A program made the position numbers and the translations under genes. This document shows, piece by piece, positions 38,611-47,770 of a stretch of DNA of 64,000 nucleotides. Every line of letters starts with the position of its first letter. Positions within the stretch are counted from its first letter, which is position 1. The notes under the pieces were generated by a model. The model worked only from the letters and a program-made list of their open reading frames with translations, searched no databases and was not told the origin of the DNA. The DNA is taken from NCBI RefSeq assembly GCF_000427445.1, contig NZ_KE386496.1, positions 2,681,504-2,745,503 on the forward strand, given 5' to 3'. This stretch comes from Methylocapsa acidiphila B2. GTDB taxonomy: Bacteria; Pseudomonadota; Alphaproteobacteria; Rhizobiales; Beijerinckiaceae.

Positions 38611-39669
38611 CTAGACCCAGCCTTTGATCTCGCGGGCGACGAGATCGAAAATCACCATCATTCCCATCTCACTGTCGTTGAGGCAGGGCGCGAGCGCGAA
38701 ATTCTTGCCTCCGTTCGCGAGAAAAACGGCGCGCGTCTCCAATTTGATCTCATGCAGCGTCTCGAGGCAGTCGGCGGAAAAGCCCGGGGTGACGACGACG
38801 AGATTCTTGATCCCCTCACGGGCGAGGCGTTTGACGGTGGCGTCCGTATAGGGCTGCAGCCAAGTTCCGGCGCCGAAACGGGATTGAAAGCTGATCGGGC
38901 ATTGCTCGGCGGTTAGGCCGAGTTCTTCGCGCAACAGCCGCCAAGTCTCGCGGCATTGCTCCAGATAGGGATCGCCCTTTTCAATCTCGGATTTCGGCAA
39001 GCCGTGGAAAGAGACGAGGACCGCCTCGGGCCGGAAATCGAGGCGCGACACCGCCGCCCGCAGCGAGGTCGCGAGGACGTCGATATAGGTTCGATCGTCG
39101 AAATAGGGCGGCGCGAACCGCACGGCCGGGTCCCATTGCATGCCTTCGAGCGTCGCGAACACCTTGTCGTAGACCGAGGCCGTGGTCGCCGCGGCATATT
39201 GCGGATAGAGCGGAACGACGAGAATCCGGTCGCAGCCATGCGCCTTGAGGTCATGGATGGCCGGCGCAATCGAAGGCTCGCCGTAGCGCATCGCCCAGGC
39301 GATGAAGATGCTCTCCGCGCCCCGGCCATGTTTCTCGAGGCCTCCGGCGCGGATCCAGGCGGCGAGCTTTTCCGCCTGGGCGCGCGTGATGGATTTAAGC
39401 GGGCTTTCGTCCAGGGTCTTGTTCCAGATCGCGGCATATTTGCCGGCGAGCCGGGCCGGCCGCAGCCAGAGGACGAAAAGATGCAGGATCGGCTGCCAAA
39501 TGATCCTCGGCAGAGGAACGACGCGCCGGTCGGACAGAAACTCCCTCAAGAAGCGGCGCACCGCCCAAAACCTCGGCGCGCTCGGCGTACCGAGGTTGAC
39601 CAGAAGGATTCCGATTTTGCTATGCGGAGCCGCGGCGTTCTTGCGCGCGAGAGCGTCGGACTGTGACAT
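38611..39669 (-). CDS. hemH: Ferrochelatase HemH
   Basis: This 352-residue protein inserts Fe2+ into protoporphyrin IX, the last step of protohaem synthesis. Family blocks are KIGILLVNLGTPSAPRF near residue 18, KSITRAQAEKLAAWI, VVPLYPQYAAATTASVYDKV, the metal-site SFHGLPKSEIEKGDPYLEQC, TYQSRFG-type SFQSRFGAGTWLQPYTD and the C-terminal VTPGFSADCLETLHEI. It is in line with irr on the same strand; a dispersed repeat separates them. Confidence 0.96.
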   Translation of the reverse strand: MSQSDALARKNAAAPHSKIGILLVNLGTPSAPRFWAVRRFLREFLSDRRVVPLPRIIWQPILHLFVLWLRPARLAGKYAAIWNKTLDESPLKSITRAQAEKLAAWIRAGGLEKHGRGAESIFIAWAMRYGEPSIAPAIHDLKAHGCDRILVVPLYPQYAAATTASVYDKVFATLEGMQWDPAVRFAPPYFDDRTYIDVLATSLRAAVSRLDFRPEAVLVSFHGLPKSEIEKGDPYLEQCRETWRLLREELGLTAEQCPISFQSRFGAGTWLQPYTDATVKRLAREGIKNLVVVTPGFSADCLETLHEIKLETRAVFLANGGKNFALAPCLNDSEMGMMVIFDLVAREIKGWV

Positions 39670-39733
39670 GGATCTCTGAGCCTGATTGGCTAGATCACGA
39701 TGCTTTCGGATGAAACAGCCAAAAGCGGGCGAC

Positions 39734-39812
39734 GTGATCGAGTTTCGAAAACGAGAGCGGGATTTTCCGCGAAAAACCGGATTCCACTTTTTCGCATCCC
39801 GCTCTGGAGCAT
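39734..39812 (-). repeat. Dispersed palindromic repeat, copy 2
   Basis: Read on the minus strand it runs AGAGCGGGATGCGAAAAAGTG to TTTTCGAAACTCGATCAC, matching the copy at 22314-22380 through most of its length, with a short insertion and a few mismatches. It lies between irr and hemH. Confidence 0.85.
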
Positions 39813-39924
39813 GTTCATCGAAAAAGGGGGCGCCTTTTCAAGCATGCTTTGGACGGCTGCGCTGCAGCCTCGCCCCTAAATACGCCTTCTCCGCGACGGG
39901 GACATCACGAGAAGCGAATTATCC

Positions 39925-40518
39925 TCACAATTCGTCAGAAAGGGCAGGCTTCGTCGGCTCGGCGTCGCGCAGCTTGACGATGACCTCGACCTGAGCCACG
40001 CGCTTGCCTTCCGGCGGCGGCGGCAGGCGCATGAGATCGACCGCCACTTGCGGAATATCGATGAGAATATTCGAGCCCTCGACCAGGAAATGATGATGCT
40101 CGGCGACATTCGTGTCGAAATAGGTCCTCGACCCGTCGACCGCGATCTCGCGCAAGAGGCGCTGCTCAGTGAACTGGTGCAGGCTATTGTAGATCGTCGC
40201 CAGCGAGATGGAGACGCGTGAGGCTTGGGCCTCCTCATGCACCATTTCAGCGGTGAGATGCCTGTCGCCCTTGGCGAAGAGCAGCCAGCCGAGCGCTATC
40301 CTTTGCCGCGTCGGGCGCAACCCCGCCGCGCAAAGCTTCATGCGCACGTCATGAAACGGGCAACCAGTGAGAGCGCCAAGCGTCGCCTTGGCGCGCGCGC
40401 CGCGGCGGGCTTTCGTCGACCGTTTCGAGGGCGCCGCGCGAGGGGCCATGCCGCCAGCTCCCTTATTGAATTTCACCGGCCCTGCGCCGGAGAGTGAATC
40501 TTTTGCAACATAGGTCAT
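39925..40518 (-). CDS. irr: Iron response regulator Irr (Fur family)
   Basis: This 197-residue Fur-family regulator controls haem and iron genes according to haem status in Alphaproteobacteria. The N-terminal haem-regulatory Cys-Pro motif is in LTGCPFHDVRMKL (residues 51-63), followed by the DNA-binding winged helix AGLRPTRQRIALGWLLF and VSISLATIYNSLHQFTEQRL. The His cluster AEHHHFLVEGSN is the second haem/metal site. The first 23 residues are unconserved and MAPRAAPSK is an alternative start. Its position next to hemH fits the known Irr target set. Confidence 0.93.
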   Translation of the reverse strand: MTYVAKDSLSGAGPVKFNKGAGGMAPRAAPSKRSTKARRGARAKATLGALTGCPFHDVRMKLCAAGLRPTRQRIALGWLLFAKGDRHLTAEMVHEEAQASRVSISLATIYNSLHQFTEQRLLREIAVDGSRTYFDTNVAEHHHFLVEGSNILIDIPQVAVDLMRLPPPPEGKRVAQVEVIVKLRDAEPTKPALSDEL

Positions 40519-40618
40519 TCTTCAGGTTCCGGCAACTCTGGTCCGCGCCCGTGGCATGGGGGCTGCTTGCGGCGTCACGCCAGCGACGCATATAATTTCC
40601 ACTGGAAAGGCCGGCGCA

Positions 40619-40885
40619 ATGATTCAGATCACAATTTACACCACGGCGACATGTCCCTATTGCCGCCGAGCCAAGGAGCTTTTGCGGCAGAAGAATCTTG
40701 AATTCGTCGAAATCCCGGTCGATCATGATCCGGCCGAGCGAATGAAGATGATGGAAAGGGCGAATGGCCGGATGACGGTGCCGCAAATATTCTTTGACGA
40801 CATGCATATCGGCGGCTGCGACGATCTTCATGAGCTGGAATATGGCGGCAAGCTCGATCTGCTCCTGGCCGATCTCGCCCGATGA
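40619..40885 (+). CDS. grxC: Glutaredoxin 3 (GrxC)
   Basis: This 88-residue thioredoxin-fold protein reduces protein disulfides and glutathionylated proteins with glutathione. The active site is ATCPYCRRAKELL at residues 10-22, and the glutathione-binding TVPQIFFDDMHIGGCDDL is intact. A GGAAAGG site precedes the chosen ATG; an in-frame start further up adds 21 unrelated residues. It overlaps the DUF1178 gene by 4 bases, a common arrangement in Alphaproteobacteria. Confidence 0.96.
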   Translation: MIQITIYTTATCPYCRRAKELLRQKNLEFVEIPVDHDPAERMKMMERANGRMTVPQIFFDDMHIGGCDDLHELEYGGKLDLLLADLAR

Positions 40886-41346
40886 TCAAATTCGCTTTGG
40901 TTTGCCACGAAGGGCATGAATTCGAAAGCTGGTTCCAAAATGGCGCGGCCTTTGATCGGCAGGCGGACTCCGGCCTGATCCTTTGCCCGAACTGCGGATC
41001 GGCGAAAGTCGCAAAGGCCATTATGGCGCCCGCACTGGCGAGCCGTAGCGCCGCTGAGCCTTCGCCCGCCCAGTCCACCGCGCCGGCCGAAGGCGCCGCG
41101 CCGGTCGCCTTGCTCCAGGAGCGCGACCATGAGCTCCGAGCGATGATCAATGAGCTACGGACGCGCATTTTCACCGATACGGATAATGTCGGCGCGCATT
41201 TTTTCGAGGAAGCGAGCAAGATCCACCAGGGCCTCGCCCCCGAACGTCCAATTCACGGCCTGGCGAGCTTCGAGGAGGCCCGCGCGCTTCTTGACGAGGG
41301 CGTCGGAATCCTGCCCATTCCTCCTGCGCCGGCGGATTATAACTGA
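40882..41346 (+). CDS. DUF1178 family protein
   Basis: A 154-residue protein of the DUF1178 family: MIKFALVCHEGHEFESWF at the start, then a zinc-finger-like ILCPNCGSAKVAKAIMAPAL with Cys at residues 8, 35 and 38, an Ala/Pro-rich linker, and a conserved helix FTDTDNVGAHFFEEASKIHQ. It is translationally coupled to grxC. The family is widespread in Alpha- and Betaproteobacteria beside glutaredoxin genes; biochemical role unknown. Confidence 0.88.
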   Translation: MIKFALVCHEGHEFESWFQNGAAFDRQADSGLILCPNCGSAKVAKAIMAPALASRSAAEPSPAQSTAPAEGAAPVALLQERDHELRAMINELRTRIFTDTDNVGAHFFEEASKIHQGLAPERPIHGLASFEEARALLDEGVGILPIPPAPADYN

Positions 41347-41380
41347 CAGCCCGAGCGCAGCGACCCGAAGGATTTTCAGC

Positions 41381-42025
41381 GTGGCAAAATTGTCCCGACG
41401 CGTCGCCCTGAGCCTCGCCTTTGCGATCGCCGGGTTTTGGGGCCTTTCCGCCGCCGTCCCGCGCGCCGAGCAAGCGGCTGATCCCGATCTGACCCGCGAG
41501 GCGATCCTCAACGATCCGCAAGCGCCCGTCGGCGGCAACCCCCAAGGCGACGTGACCGTCGTCGCCTTCTTCGACTATAATTGCATTTATTGCATGAAGT
41601 CGGAGCCGGAGCTCAACAAGCTCCTCAAATCGGATCACGGCATTCGCGTCGTCTATAAAGACTGGCCAATTTTCGGCGAAGTCTCCAGCTATGCTGCGCA
41701 AGTCGCTTTGGCCGCCAAGCTTCAGCTTAAATATGGCGCCGTCCATGACGCCTTGCTCGCCGCCGGCGCGAAGAAATCGAGCAAGGATCAGGTTCGCGAC
41801 ATTGCGCAAAAGGCCGGCGTCGACATGACGAGGCTCGACGCCGATCTCGCCGCCCACGGGGCGGAGATCGAAGCGATTCTCAAGCGCAATGACAAGCAGG
41901 CGACAGGCATGGGCTTCCAGGGCACGCCCGTCTATCTGATCGGGCCCTTCCTCGTCGCCTCGCCGCTGGATTTGGCCGGCTTCCAAAAAACCGTCGCCGA
42001 CGCGCGGAAACGGCAGGCTAAATAA
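41381..42025 (+). CDS. Periplasmic DsbA-family thiol-disulfide protein
   Basis: This 214-residue protein begins at a GTG (VAKLSRRVALSLAFAIAGF) with AAGGA 7 bases upstream. A signal peptide covers residues 1-29 (cleavage near PRAEQA). The thioredoxin-fold domain has the redox motif FFDYNCIYCMKSEPEL near residue 65, VVYKDWPIFGEVS, and the cis-Pro loop GFQGTPVYLIG. It fits the BdbD/ScsC-like DsbA group. Its stop directly abuts the end of the convergent M3 peptidase gene. Oxidant or isomerase activity cannot be distinguished. Confidence 0.87.
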   Translation: MAKLSRRVALSLAFAIAGFWGLSAAVPRAEQAADPDLTREAILNDPQAPVGGNPQGDVTVVAFFDYNCIYCMKSEPELNKLLKSDHGIRVVYKDWPIFGEVSSYAAQVALAAKLQLKYGAVHDALLAAGAKKSSKDQVRDIAQKAGVDMTRLDADLAAHGAEIEAILKRNDKQATGMGFQGTPVYLIGPFLVASPLDLAGFQKTVADARKRQAK

Positions 42026-44092
42026 TCACGCCGCGTCGGCGAGGCCGCGCTTGCGCAACAGCGCCTCGGGCGAAGGCGCCCGACCGCGAAAGCCCTGATA
42101 GGCCGCATGCGGATCGCGGCTATAGCCGGCGGCATAGACATAATCGCGCAGCCGCGCGGCGATCGCCGGATCGAAAATATCGCCGCTCTCCTCGAAGGCC
42201 TCGAACCCGTCGGCGTCGAGAATTTCCGACCAGAGATAGCTGTAATAGCCCGACGAATAGCCGTCGCCCGAGAAGATGTGCTGGAAATGCGGGGTGCGGT
42301 GGCGCATCACGATCGCCTCCGGCATGCCGAGCCGCTCCAGCTCCTTCTTCTCATAGGCGAGAACGTCGAGCTTTTCCGGCTCGGGCTCCATATGCAGGCC
42401 GAGATCGACGAGCGCCGAGGCCGCGAATTCGACCGTCGCGAAGCCCTGGTTGAATTGCCGCGCCGAAAGAAGCCGTTGAAGCAAAGCCTCCGGCATCGGC
42501 GCCCCGGTCTCATGATGAAGCGCGAAACGGCGCAGGATTTCCGGCTGCTCCAACCAATGCTCATAAAGCTGCGACGGAAACTCCACGAAATCCTGCGCGA
42601 CGGCCGTGCCGGAGATCAGCGGATAGGTGACGTTCGAGAGCATGCCATGCAAGGCATGGCCGAACTCGTGAAACAGCGTATGCGCGTCGTCAAAGCTCAG
42701 AAGAGTGGGCTCGTTCGGCCCCGCCTTGGCGAAATTCAGCACATTGACGACGATCGGCAGGCTTTCCCGGTCGAGCCTGTGCTGATCCCTGAAAGAACTC
42801 ATCCAGGCGCCGCTGCGCTTTGATTCACGGGCGAAATAATCGCCGATGAACAGCGCGACCTCCTTGCCGTCCGGCCCAATGAGCGTCCACGCGCGCGCCT
42901 CGGGATGATAGAGCGGTATGTCCGCGCGCGGGACAAAACTCACCCCGAAAAGCTTGTTCGCCGTATAGAAAGCCGCCTCGATCAGCCGGTCGAGCTGAAG
43001 ATAGGGCTTGGTCTCGCCTTCGTCGAAATCAAACAGCGCCTTGCGCCGCTTCTCCGCGTAATAGCGCCAATCCCAGGGCTGAATTGTGAAATTGCCGCCC
43101 TCCGCCGCGACGATCGCCTGCAAATCCTCCTGCTCGGCGAGCGCCCGCGTCCGCGCGCGGGTCCAGACCGAGTCCAGAAGGCCCAGCGCCGCGTCCGGCG
43201 TCTTGGCCATCCGGTCGGCGAGGCGGAAATGCGCGAAAGTCGGGTAGCCCAAAAGCTTCGCCCGCTCGGCCCGCAGCGCGATCATCTCCGAGGCGATCAT
43301 CCGATTATCGGTGACGCCCCCGGTCTCGCCGCGCATGGCCCAGGCGCGAAAGACCTTTTCACGCAGATCGCGCCGCGCCGAGAATTGCAAAAACGGTTCG
43401 ATGCTGGAGCGGGCGAGGCTGATCGCATGCTTGCCCGGCATCCCGCGCTCCGCCGCCATCTGCGCCGCCGCGGCGACGAGCGAAGACGGCAGGCCTTCAA
43501 GGTCCTCGGGCGCCTGGAGCACCAGGAGATAGTCTTTTTCGTCGGCGAGGACATTTTGGCCAAAAGCCGTGCCGAGCGTGGCGAGGCGTTCGCCGATTTC
43601 CGCGAGCCGCGCCTTGGCCGCCGCCGGCAACCCGCCGCCCTGGCGCTGAAAGGCGATGGAATAGCGTTCCAAGACCCGCGATTGCTCGGCGTCGAGATGG
43701 AGCGTTTCCACCGCCGCCTGCAAAGCGGCCACGCGAGCGAAAAGCGCTTCGTTCAGATAGATCTCGCTGCGATGGCGCGACAGGATCGGCGCGATCTCGC
43801 GCTCGATCTCCTGAAGCGCGTCATTGGTGTCCGATCCGGCGAGATTGAAGAAAACGGAGGCGACCCGGTCGAGGGCCTGGCCGGAACGTTCGAGCGCCGC
43901 GATCGTGTTCTCGAAATTGGGCGGGGCGGGATTTGCGGCGATGGCCGCGATCTCGGCCTTCTGCTCGGCGAGCGCGGCCTCGAAGGCTGGCCGATATTGC
44001 TCCGGCTTGAACAGATGGAAAGGCGGCGCCTCGAACGGCCCGGTCCAGGGTTCGAGAAGCGGGTTCTGCTCGCTGAGGCCTGTCTGAGTCAT
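42026..44092 (-). CDS. M3 family oligopeptidase (oligopeptidase A/Dcp-like)
   Basis: This 688-residue zinc metallopeptidase degrades peptides, including cleaved signal peptides, in the cytoplasm. The zinc motif is FHEFGHALHGML near residue 475, followed by the third ligand Glu region SGTAVAQDFVEFPSQLYEHW. The N-terminal start LLEPWTGPFEAPPFHLFKPE and the terminal YAAGYSRDPHAAYQGFRGRA are typical of PrlC/Dcp. No signal peptide is seen. Length agrees with the ~680-residue family members. Confidence 0.93.
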   Translation of the reverse strand: MTQTGLSEQNPLLEPWTGPFEAPPFHLFKPEQYRPAFEAALAEQKAEIAAIAANPAPPNFENTIAALERSGQALDRVASVFFNLAGSDTNDALQEIEREIAPILSRHRSEIYLNEALFARVAALQAAVETLHLDAEQSRVLERYSIAFQRQGGGLPAAAKARLAEIGERLATLGTAFGQNVLADEKDYLLVLQAPEDLEGLPSSLVAAAAQMAAERGMPGKHAISLARSSIEPFLQFSARRDLREKVFRAWAMRGETGGVTDNRMIASEMIALRAERAKLLGYPTFAHFRLADRMAKTPDAALGLLDSVWTRARTRALAEQEDLQAIVAAEGGNFTIQPWDWRYYAEKRRKALFDFDEGETKPYLQLDRLIEAAFYTANKLFGVSFVPRADIPLYHPEARAWTLIGPDGKEVALFIGDYFARESKRSGAWMSSFRDQHRLDRESLPIVVNVLNFAKAGPNEPTLLSFDDAHTLFHEFGHALHGMLSNVTYPLISGTAVAQDFVEFPSQLYEHWLEQPEILRRFALHHETGAPMPEALLQRLLSARQFNQGFATVEFAASALVDLGLHMEPEPEKLDVLAYEKKELERLGMPEAIVMRHRTPHFQHIFSGDGYSSGYYSYLWSEILDADGFEAFEESGDIFDPAIAARLRDYVYAAGYSRDPHAAYQGFRGRAPSPEALLRKRGLADAA

Positions 44093-44200
44093 GGGGGCAC
44101 TGTCCGGTTTTTTCCGCGCAAGGCCTTTATATAGGGAGTTTTTCGCCCGCGCTCAGATCGCTGGCAAGCAAGCGCCTTGCCGAATCGCGCCGCCGCGCTC

Positions 44201-46099
44201 ATGCTTCGGGCCGAAGCTGTCGAGAGAGTGGAGGGGCCTCTGGTCGAGATCAACAATCGCGATGATTTGGAGGCTTGGCTTCGAACGAGACCACACGAAG
44301 TGGCAGTCACATTCGCGGCAAGGGCCGCCTTGCGCGTATTACCTTGTTTGTGGAGCGCACGTGATGCATCTTGCAGCGGCGACATAAGAACCGATCTCGT
44401 TCTGCCGGCTTTTCGCGGAACCGCGATAGTATGGGCAGTGGCGAATTTTCGTTCGAACCGCCAAGAACTCTCATTACGCGCCATTTACGGGATCAAAGCG
44501 GAGTTTTCTGCAAGATTTGTCGGCATCTCTGCTGCCTCATTGGCTTGTGAAGCCGTTAGAGCCGCGGTCGAGTCGGTTACAGCTCATGGCACCCTGCTCC
44601 GTCAGGCATTGCTTTCACCTCGCGCCCTCGCCGCCGCAACCGACCCCACCGTCTTTGCTTCAGAGACCGCCGCCGTTGATGCTGCTGATTTCGCAGCTCA
44701 AGCTGGTGCCGCTCTGGACGCCGTCGACGTCCCACTCTGGGCGGGAGGACTCAGCCTTAGCTTGGGTTTTGGACATGCAGAAAAAGATTTATGGTCCGCC
44801 ATTTCCATAGATGCAAGGCGTGTGGAAGACAGTGTACCGGTTTCGGTCATCGCTCGCTCGCCACTGTGGCCTAACAGCTCATCACCAACGCCATACAGTC
44901 AGCCTGAGCCAATTTGGTCCTTGTGGCGCGACCTAAAGCGAGAGTTGCACGCTGCGGGCCAGGATTGGCAGGTTTGGACCATCTGGTACGAAGACCGTCT
45001 TCAAGGCTACGTCAGGGATGAAAAACGTGAATTCGCCTATATTCAAATCGAAGACGAGCTTTGGAGGCAAGGCCCGACCATCGTCAATGCTGAAATCATA
45101 AAGCAGGTAGAATCCCTTAACGCGCAACGAACTGATGCGAAACACTGGGCGAACACGCTCGCTAATTTAGCGGAAGCCCCGCTTGGCAATAGGTGGATCG
45201 AACACGGCGATCAACTGACTATCGATCCTCGCGGAAATGAAACTGACACGGCAGCTGCGCTTGATCCAGTCGTGCGTCAGCTCCACGAAGCGCTGAGGCG
45301 GAAAGCAATTGCATTTGCCATTGACTCAACAGGAATTGATGAACGACTTGGCTGGACGGGCTTCGAGGGCGCGATTGGGCGTTTTCGCGCTGCGGTGGAC
45401 ATCGACACCGCCGAAATTCCAAACCAGATCGCGACGGTCTACGATGCAACCATCGAGCTTGCCTCATTTCTTGAATACGATAACGACCTCAAGGAACGCT
45501 TCGCGGGCAATGTCACGCCGCTCGATCCCTCGACGCGCCGCGCATTTCAAGATCTTGTGCGAACCGCGTCGCCTTGGGTAAGGCATTTCCCCACCGCATG
45601 TAAACTGGACGACGAAACAGGCACGTTTTTGGCGCGTCGCGATTTATTTGAACCGTCGAGGACGGTGTTGGAAGGCGCTGGCAGCGTGTCCCTTATCTCA
45701 GGGGCTGATGAGGAACGATTAAAGGCGCTTCTTTCCGCCGCCTTATCCGATGGTCTTCAGGCCCAAAAGGCTGGCAACAGGGGTGTTTTCAGCGCGAAAA
45801 ATTTGATCCTCACATCATTGGTGTGCATGGCGACCAGCGGAATCGCCTTCTATTCCAGCGCAGTTGCATCCGATTTCGCAAATCGCTCCGAACTGGTGAA
45901 GAAAATCGGAACATTCCTCGCCAAGGAAGAGTCGCAGATCAAGCAAATTTTCGCCGACGCGCCCGCAGACATACGTCTCGCAATTTCTTCTTTGTTGGCA
46001 GATCTTAGAAGCGGTCATGCCAGCGATCACTCCTCCCCTCTGAGCGGAGATCAATACGCGATCCTCAATCGCCGCAAGCGTGAAGAGGATGGAAATTGA
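44201..46099 (+). CDS. Large hypothetical protein of the accessory island
   Basis: A product of about 632 residues from the ATG at 44201 (MLRAEAVERVEGPLVEINNR); a TTG 24 bases upstream is an alternative and neither has a clear ribosome site. The first 150 residues include HEVAVTFAARAALRVLPCL and repeated Ala-rich helices; the middle has WSLWRDLKRELHAAGQDWQV and WTIWYEDRLQGY, a Trp/Tyr-rich motif seen in uncharacterised alphaproteobacterial accessory proteins. One membrane-like helix near residue 545 (LTSLVCMATSGIAFYSSAVA) lies close to the C-terminus. No catalytic motif was recognised. It opens the island after the M3 peptidase gene. Confidence 0.6.
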   Translation: MLRAEAVERVEGPLVEINNRDDLEAWLRTRPHEVAVTFAARAALRVLPCLWSARDASCSGDIRTDLVLPAFRGTAIVWAVANFRSNRQELSLRAIYGIKAEFSARFVGISAASLACEAVRAAVESVTAHGTLLRQALLSPRALAAATDPTVFASETAAVDAADFAAQAGAALDAVDVPLWAGGLSLSLGFGHAEKDLWSAISIDARRVEDSVPVSVIARSPLWPNSSSPTPYSQPEPIWSLWRDLKRELHAAGQDWQVWTIWYEDRLQGYVRDEKREFAYIQIEDELWRQGPTIVNAEIIKQVESLNAQRTDAKHWANTLANLAEAPLGNRWIEHGDQLTIDPRGNETDTAAALDPVVRQLHEALRRKAIAFAIDSTGIDERLGWTGFEGAIGRFRAAVDIDTAEIPNQIATVYDATIELASFLEYDNDLKERFAGNVTPLDPSTRRAFQDLVRTASPWVRHFPTACKLDDETGTFLARRDLFEPSRTVLEGAGSVSLISGADEERLKALLSAALSDGLQAQKAGNRGVFSAKNLILTSLVCMATSGIAFYSSAVASDFANRSELVKKIGTFLAKEESQIKQIFADAPADIRLAISSLLADLRSGHASDHSSPLSGDQYAILNRRKREEDGN

Positions 46100-46171
46100 T
46101 ACCGTGCTCGAAACAACCGGACCTCCGCTACCCCAGCGAAAGCTCTCCTTAAATCGGAAGGCTTCATCAGA

Positions 46172-46238
46172 GCGCGACTGGATTTTGAACTCAAGGACCT
46201 CCGGCCAGCAGAGCGGCATTAGGTAGCAAGCTCACCAA
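46172..46238 (+). repeat. Long inverted repeat, left copy
   Basis: Two blocks match the minus strand at 50585-50662: 46172-46198 (GCGCGACTGGATTTTGAACT and on, 26 of 27 bases) and 46214-46238 (CGGCATTAGGTAGCAAGCTC and on, 25 of 25). The spacer differs in length and holds related CAGCAGAG/CTCTGCTG words. The pair encloses the BstA-like, transposase, Xre and P63C genes. Confidence 0.85.
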
Positions 46239-46280
46239 GTCAGATATGGCGCAGTTTTAGGCAACCCGCCACAATGCGGC

Positions 46281-46709
46281 ATGGCCGAACCGCTCGTATT
46301 CACGATGTTGCGCTCCAAGCGCGCTGAGATCGAAGATGCAATCGTCGCTTACGAAAAGCGGCTTATTGAAGCGCGCGCCAACTTGGCGCACATAACCGCG
46401 ACGTTGCGGATGTTCGAGCTAACCGACGATTTGGCATCATTGCCGGCCTATGTCGATTTGGGGCGTCTCTTCAAACGAGGCGAAGTCGTCTCCATCTGCT
46501 TCGCGGCGCTGGCCGAAGAAGGCCCGCTTGATACCCGAGAACTCGGCTTGCGAGTTGTCCGCGCCAAGGGGCTAGATGAAACGGATGGCGTCTTGCGGCA
46601 AACCGTCGTCTATCGCGTCATCCAAGCTCTCGCCATTCAGCGAAAGCGCGGGAGGGTCAGAAACACCGGGAAGCGGAGAGCGGTGCTGATCTGGGCGCTC
46701 CCGGCATGA
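46281..46709 (+). CDS. Coiled-coil plus winged-helix-like hypothetical protein
   Basis: The product has 142 residues. Residues 8-45 form a coiled coil (LRSKRAEIEDAIVAYEKRLI, EARANLAHITATLRMFEL); residues 68-140 look like a winged helix (FKRGEVVSICFAALAEEGPL, VYRVIQALAIQRKRGRVRN). The layout parallels the protein at 28231-28650. It starts 43 bases inside the left inverted repeat's boundary. It could be the regulator of the neighbouring unit; no family name is known to me. Confidence 0.55.
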   Translation: MAEPLVFTMLRSKRAEIEDAIVAYEKRLIEARANLAHITATLRMFELTDDLASLPAYVDLGRLFKRGEVVSICFAALAEEGPLDTRELGLRVVRAKGLDETDGVLRQTVVYRVIQALAIQRKRGRVRNTGKRRAVLIWALPA

Positions 46710-46843
46710 CATGCGCGTTCAGTTCAGTGCGCTGGCCGTCGGGTGACCATCCTTCGCGTCGGCGAGCGAGGCCAGCGTCATATGGGCGTTGGAGTGGTGT
46801 TGCGGGTCACATAGGACTAACCAAATGACCCACAACGCTACGC

Positions 46844-47770
46844 TTACTTGAGCAGCTTTTGCGGCTTCACTCCAAACGCCTCCAACGCCCTGTTGGCCGC
46901 TGGCGCGGTGATCCCTTGATTTTTGATTTTGGTCTCAAGGTAAGCTGGGAGGTTTTTCTTCAGATAGTGAACTCGTACCCACTTCCGAAACTCGCCTAAT
47001 GCGTCGTCAGGATAAGCATATGGCGACTGCGGGTTAGAGGCGGACTGTGGAAAATACAGAGGATAGTTATGCTCATATTTTATACGCTCTCCGTATAAAA
47101 TATCCAAGCTCTCAGCTCTCCAATACTTTCCCCAAGCTAGACCAACACTTATATCTGGGATAAAAGATGGCCCTAGGCTCGCTTTCTGCCTAATCAGCGT
47201 GACAAAAATATCTGATATCTCTTTGAAGACGCTAAAGTATCCATCAGGAACTGTATGGTGGCTTAGCGAAACTCTGTCGTGGAATTGCTGCCAAGCAATA
47301 TCATAGGACCCTGAAGGATTATATCCAACCTGCGCATAAACAAAATCATTGAAGCCCTTACGGGCAAGGGTTCTGTAATTCTTTGCTGCTCTTTCGCTGT
47401 CGCCTTGCTTGGTTTCAAAAGCATAGTATTCGAGAGTAGCCATACATACAGCATCTGGGACAGCATGATGAACTACTCCATTCTTCATGGTCGCGATGAA
47501 AGCGATTGTATCATCCGCATTCTGCGCTCTCACCAACTCGCGAATCTTTGCTTCACGAGGCTTTAGAGGCTTTTCATTCCAATTCGCTGTCATTCTGACG
47601 ATCGAAGCATTATCGACCCCGCACATGCGCGCGAGCCCGCGCATGGTCAGGAAGGAGGTTCCATCGCTGAACACCCCCATGCCAACACCGTCGATTTCTT
47701 TCTCGGCGGCGACTTGAAGTTCTAGATTGAGTTGAGCTGGTGTGATGACCTCTGGTGTCGTATTTTTCAT
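46844..47770 (-). CDS. BstA-like protein (candidate phage-defence/antirepressor family)
   Basis: The product has 308 residues from the ATG MKNTTPEVITPAQLNLELQV, which has AAAAGG upstream; a TTG start adds 20 residues without a ribosome site. The N-terminal part (FSDGTSFLTMRGLARMCGVD) resembles the KilA-N/antirepressor-type fold. The C-terminal half has DIAWQQFHDRVSLSHHTVPD, GYFSVFKEISDIFVTLIRQK, IPDISVGLAWGKYWRAESLD and PQSPYAYPDDALGEFRKWVR, which I recall from BstA-type abortive-infection proteins of prophages. The gene is AT-richer than its surroundings. The family call is from memory and needs a profile search. Confidence 0.5.
   Translation of the reverse strand: MKNTTPEVITPAQLNLELQVAAEKEIDGVGMGVFSDGTSFLTMRGLARMCGVDNASIVRMTANWNEKPLKPREAKIRELVRAQNADDTIAFIATMKNGVVHHAVPDAVCMATLEYYAFETKQGDSERAAKNYRTLARKGFNDFVYAQVGYNPSGSYDIAWQQFHDRVSLSHHTVPDGYFSVFKEISDIFVTLIRQKASLGPSFIPDISVGLAWGKYWRAESLDILYGERIKYEHNYPLYFPQSASNPQSPYAYPDDALGEFRKWVRVHYLKKNLPAYLETKIKNQGITAPAANRALEAFGVKPQKLLK

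Noticed and set aside
42905-44134. A 409-codon plus-strand open frame
   Set aside because: Antisense to the M3 peptidase gene and without recognisable motifs.
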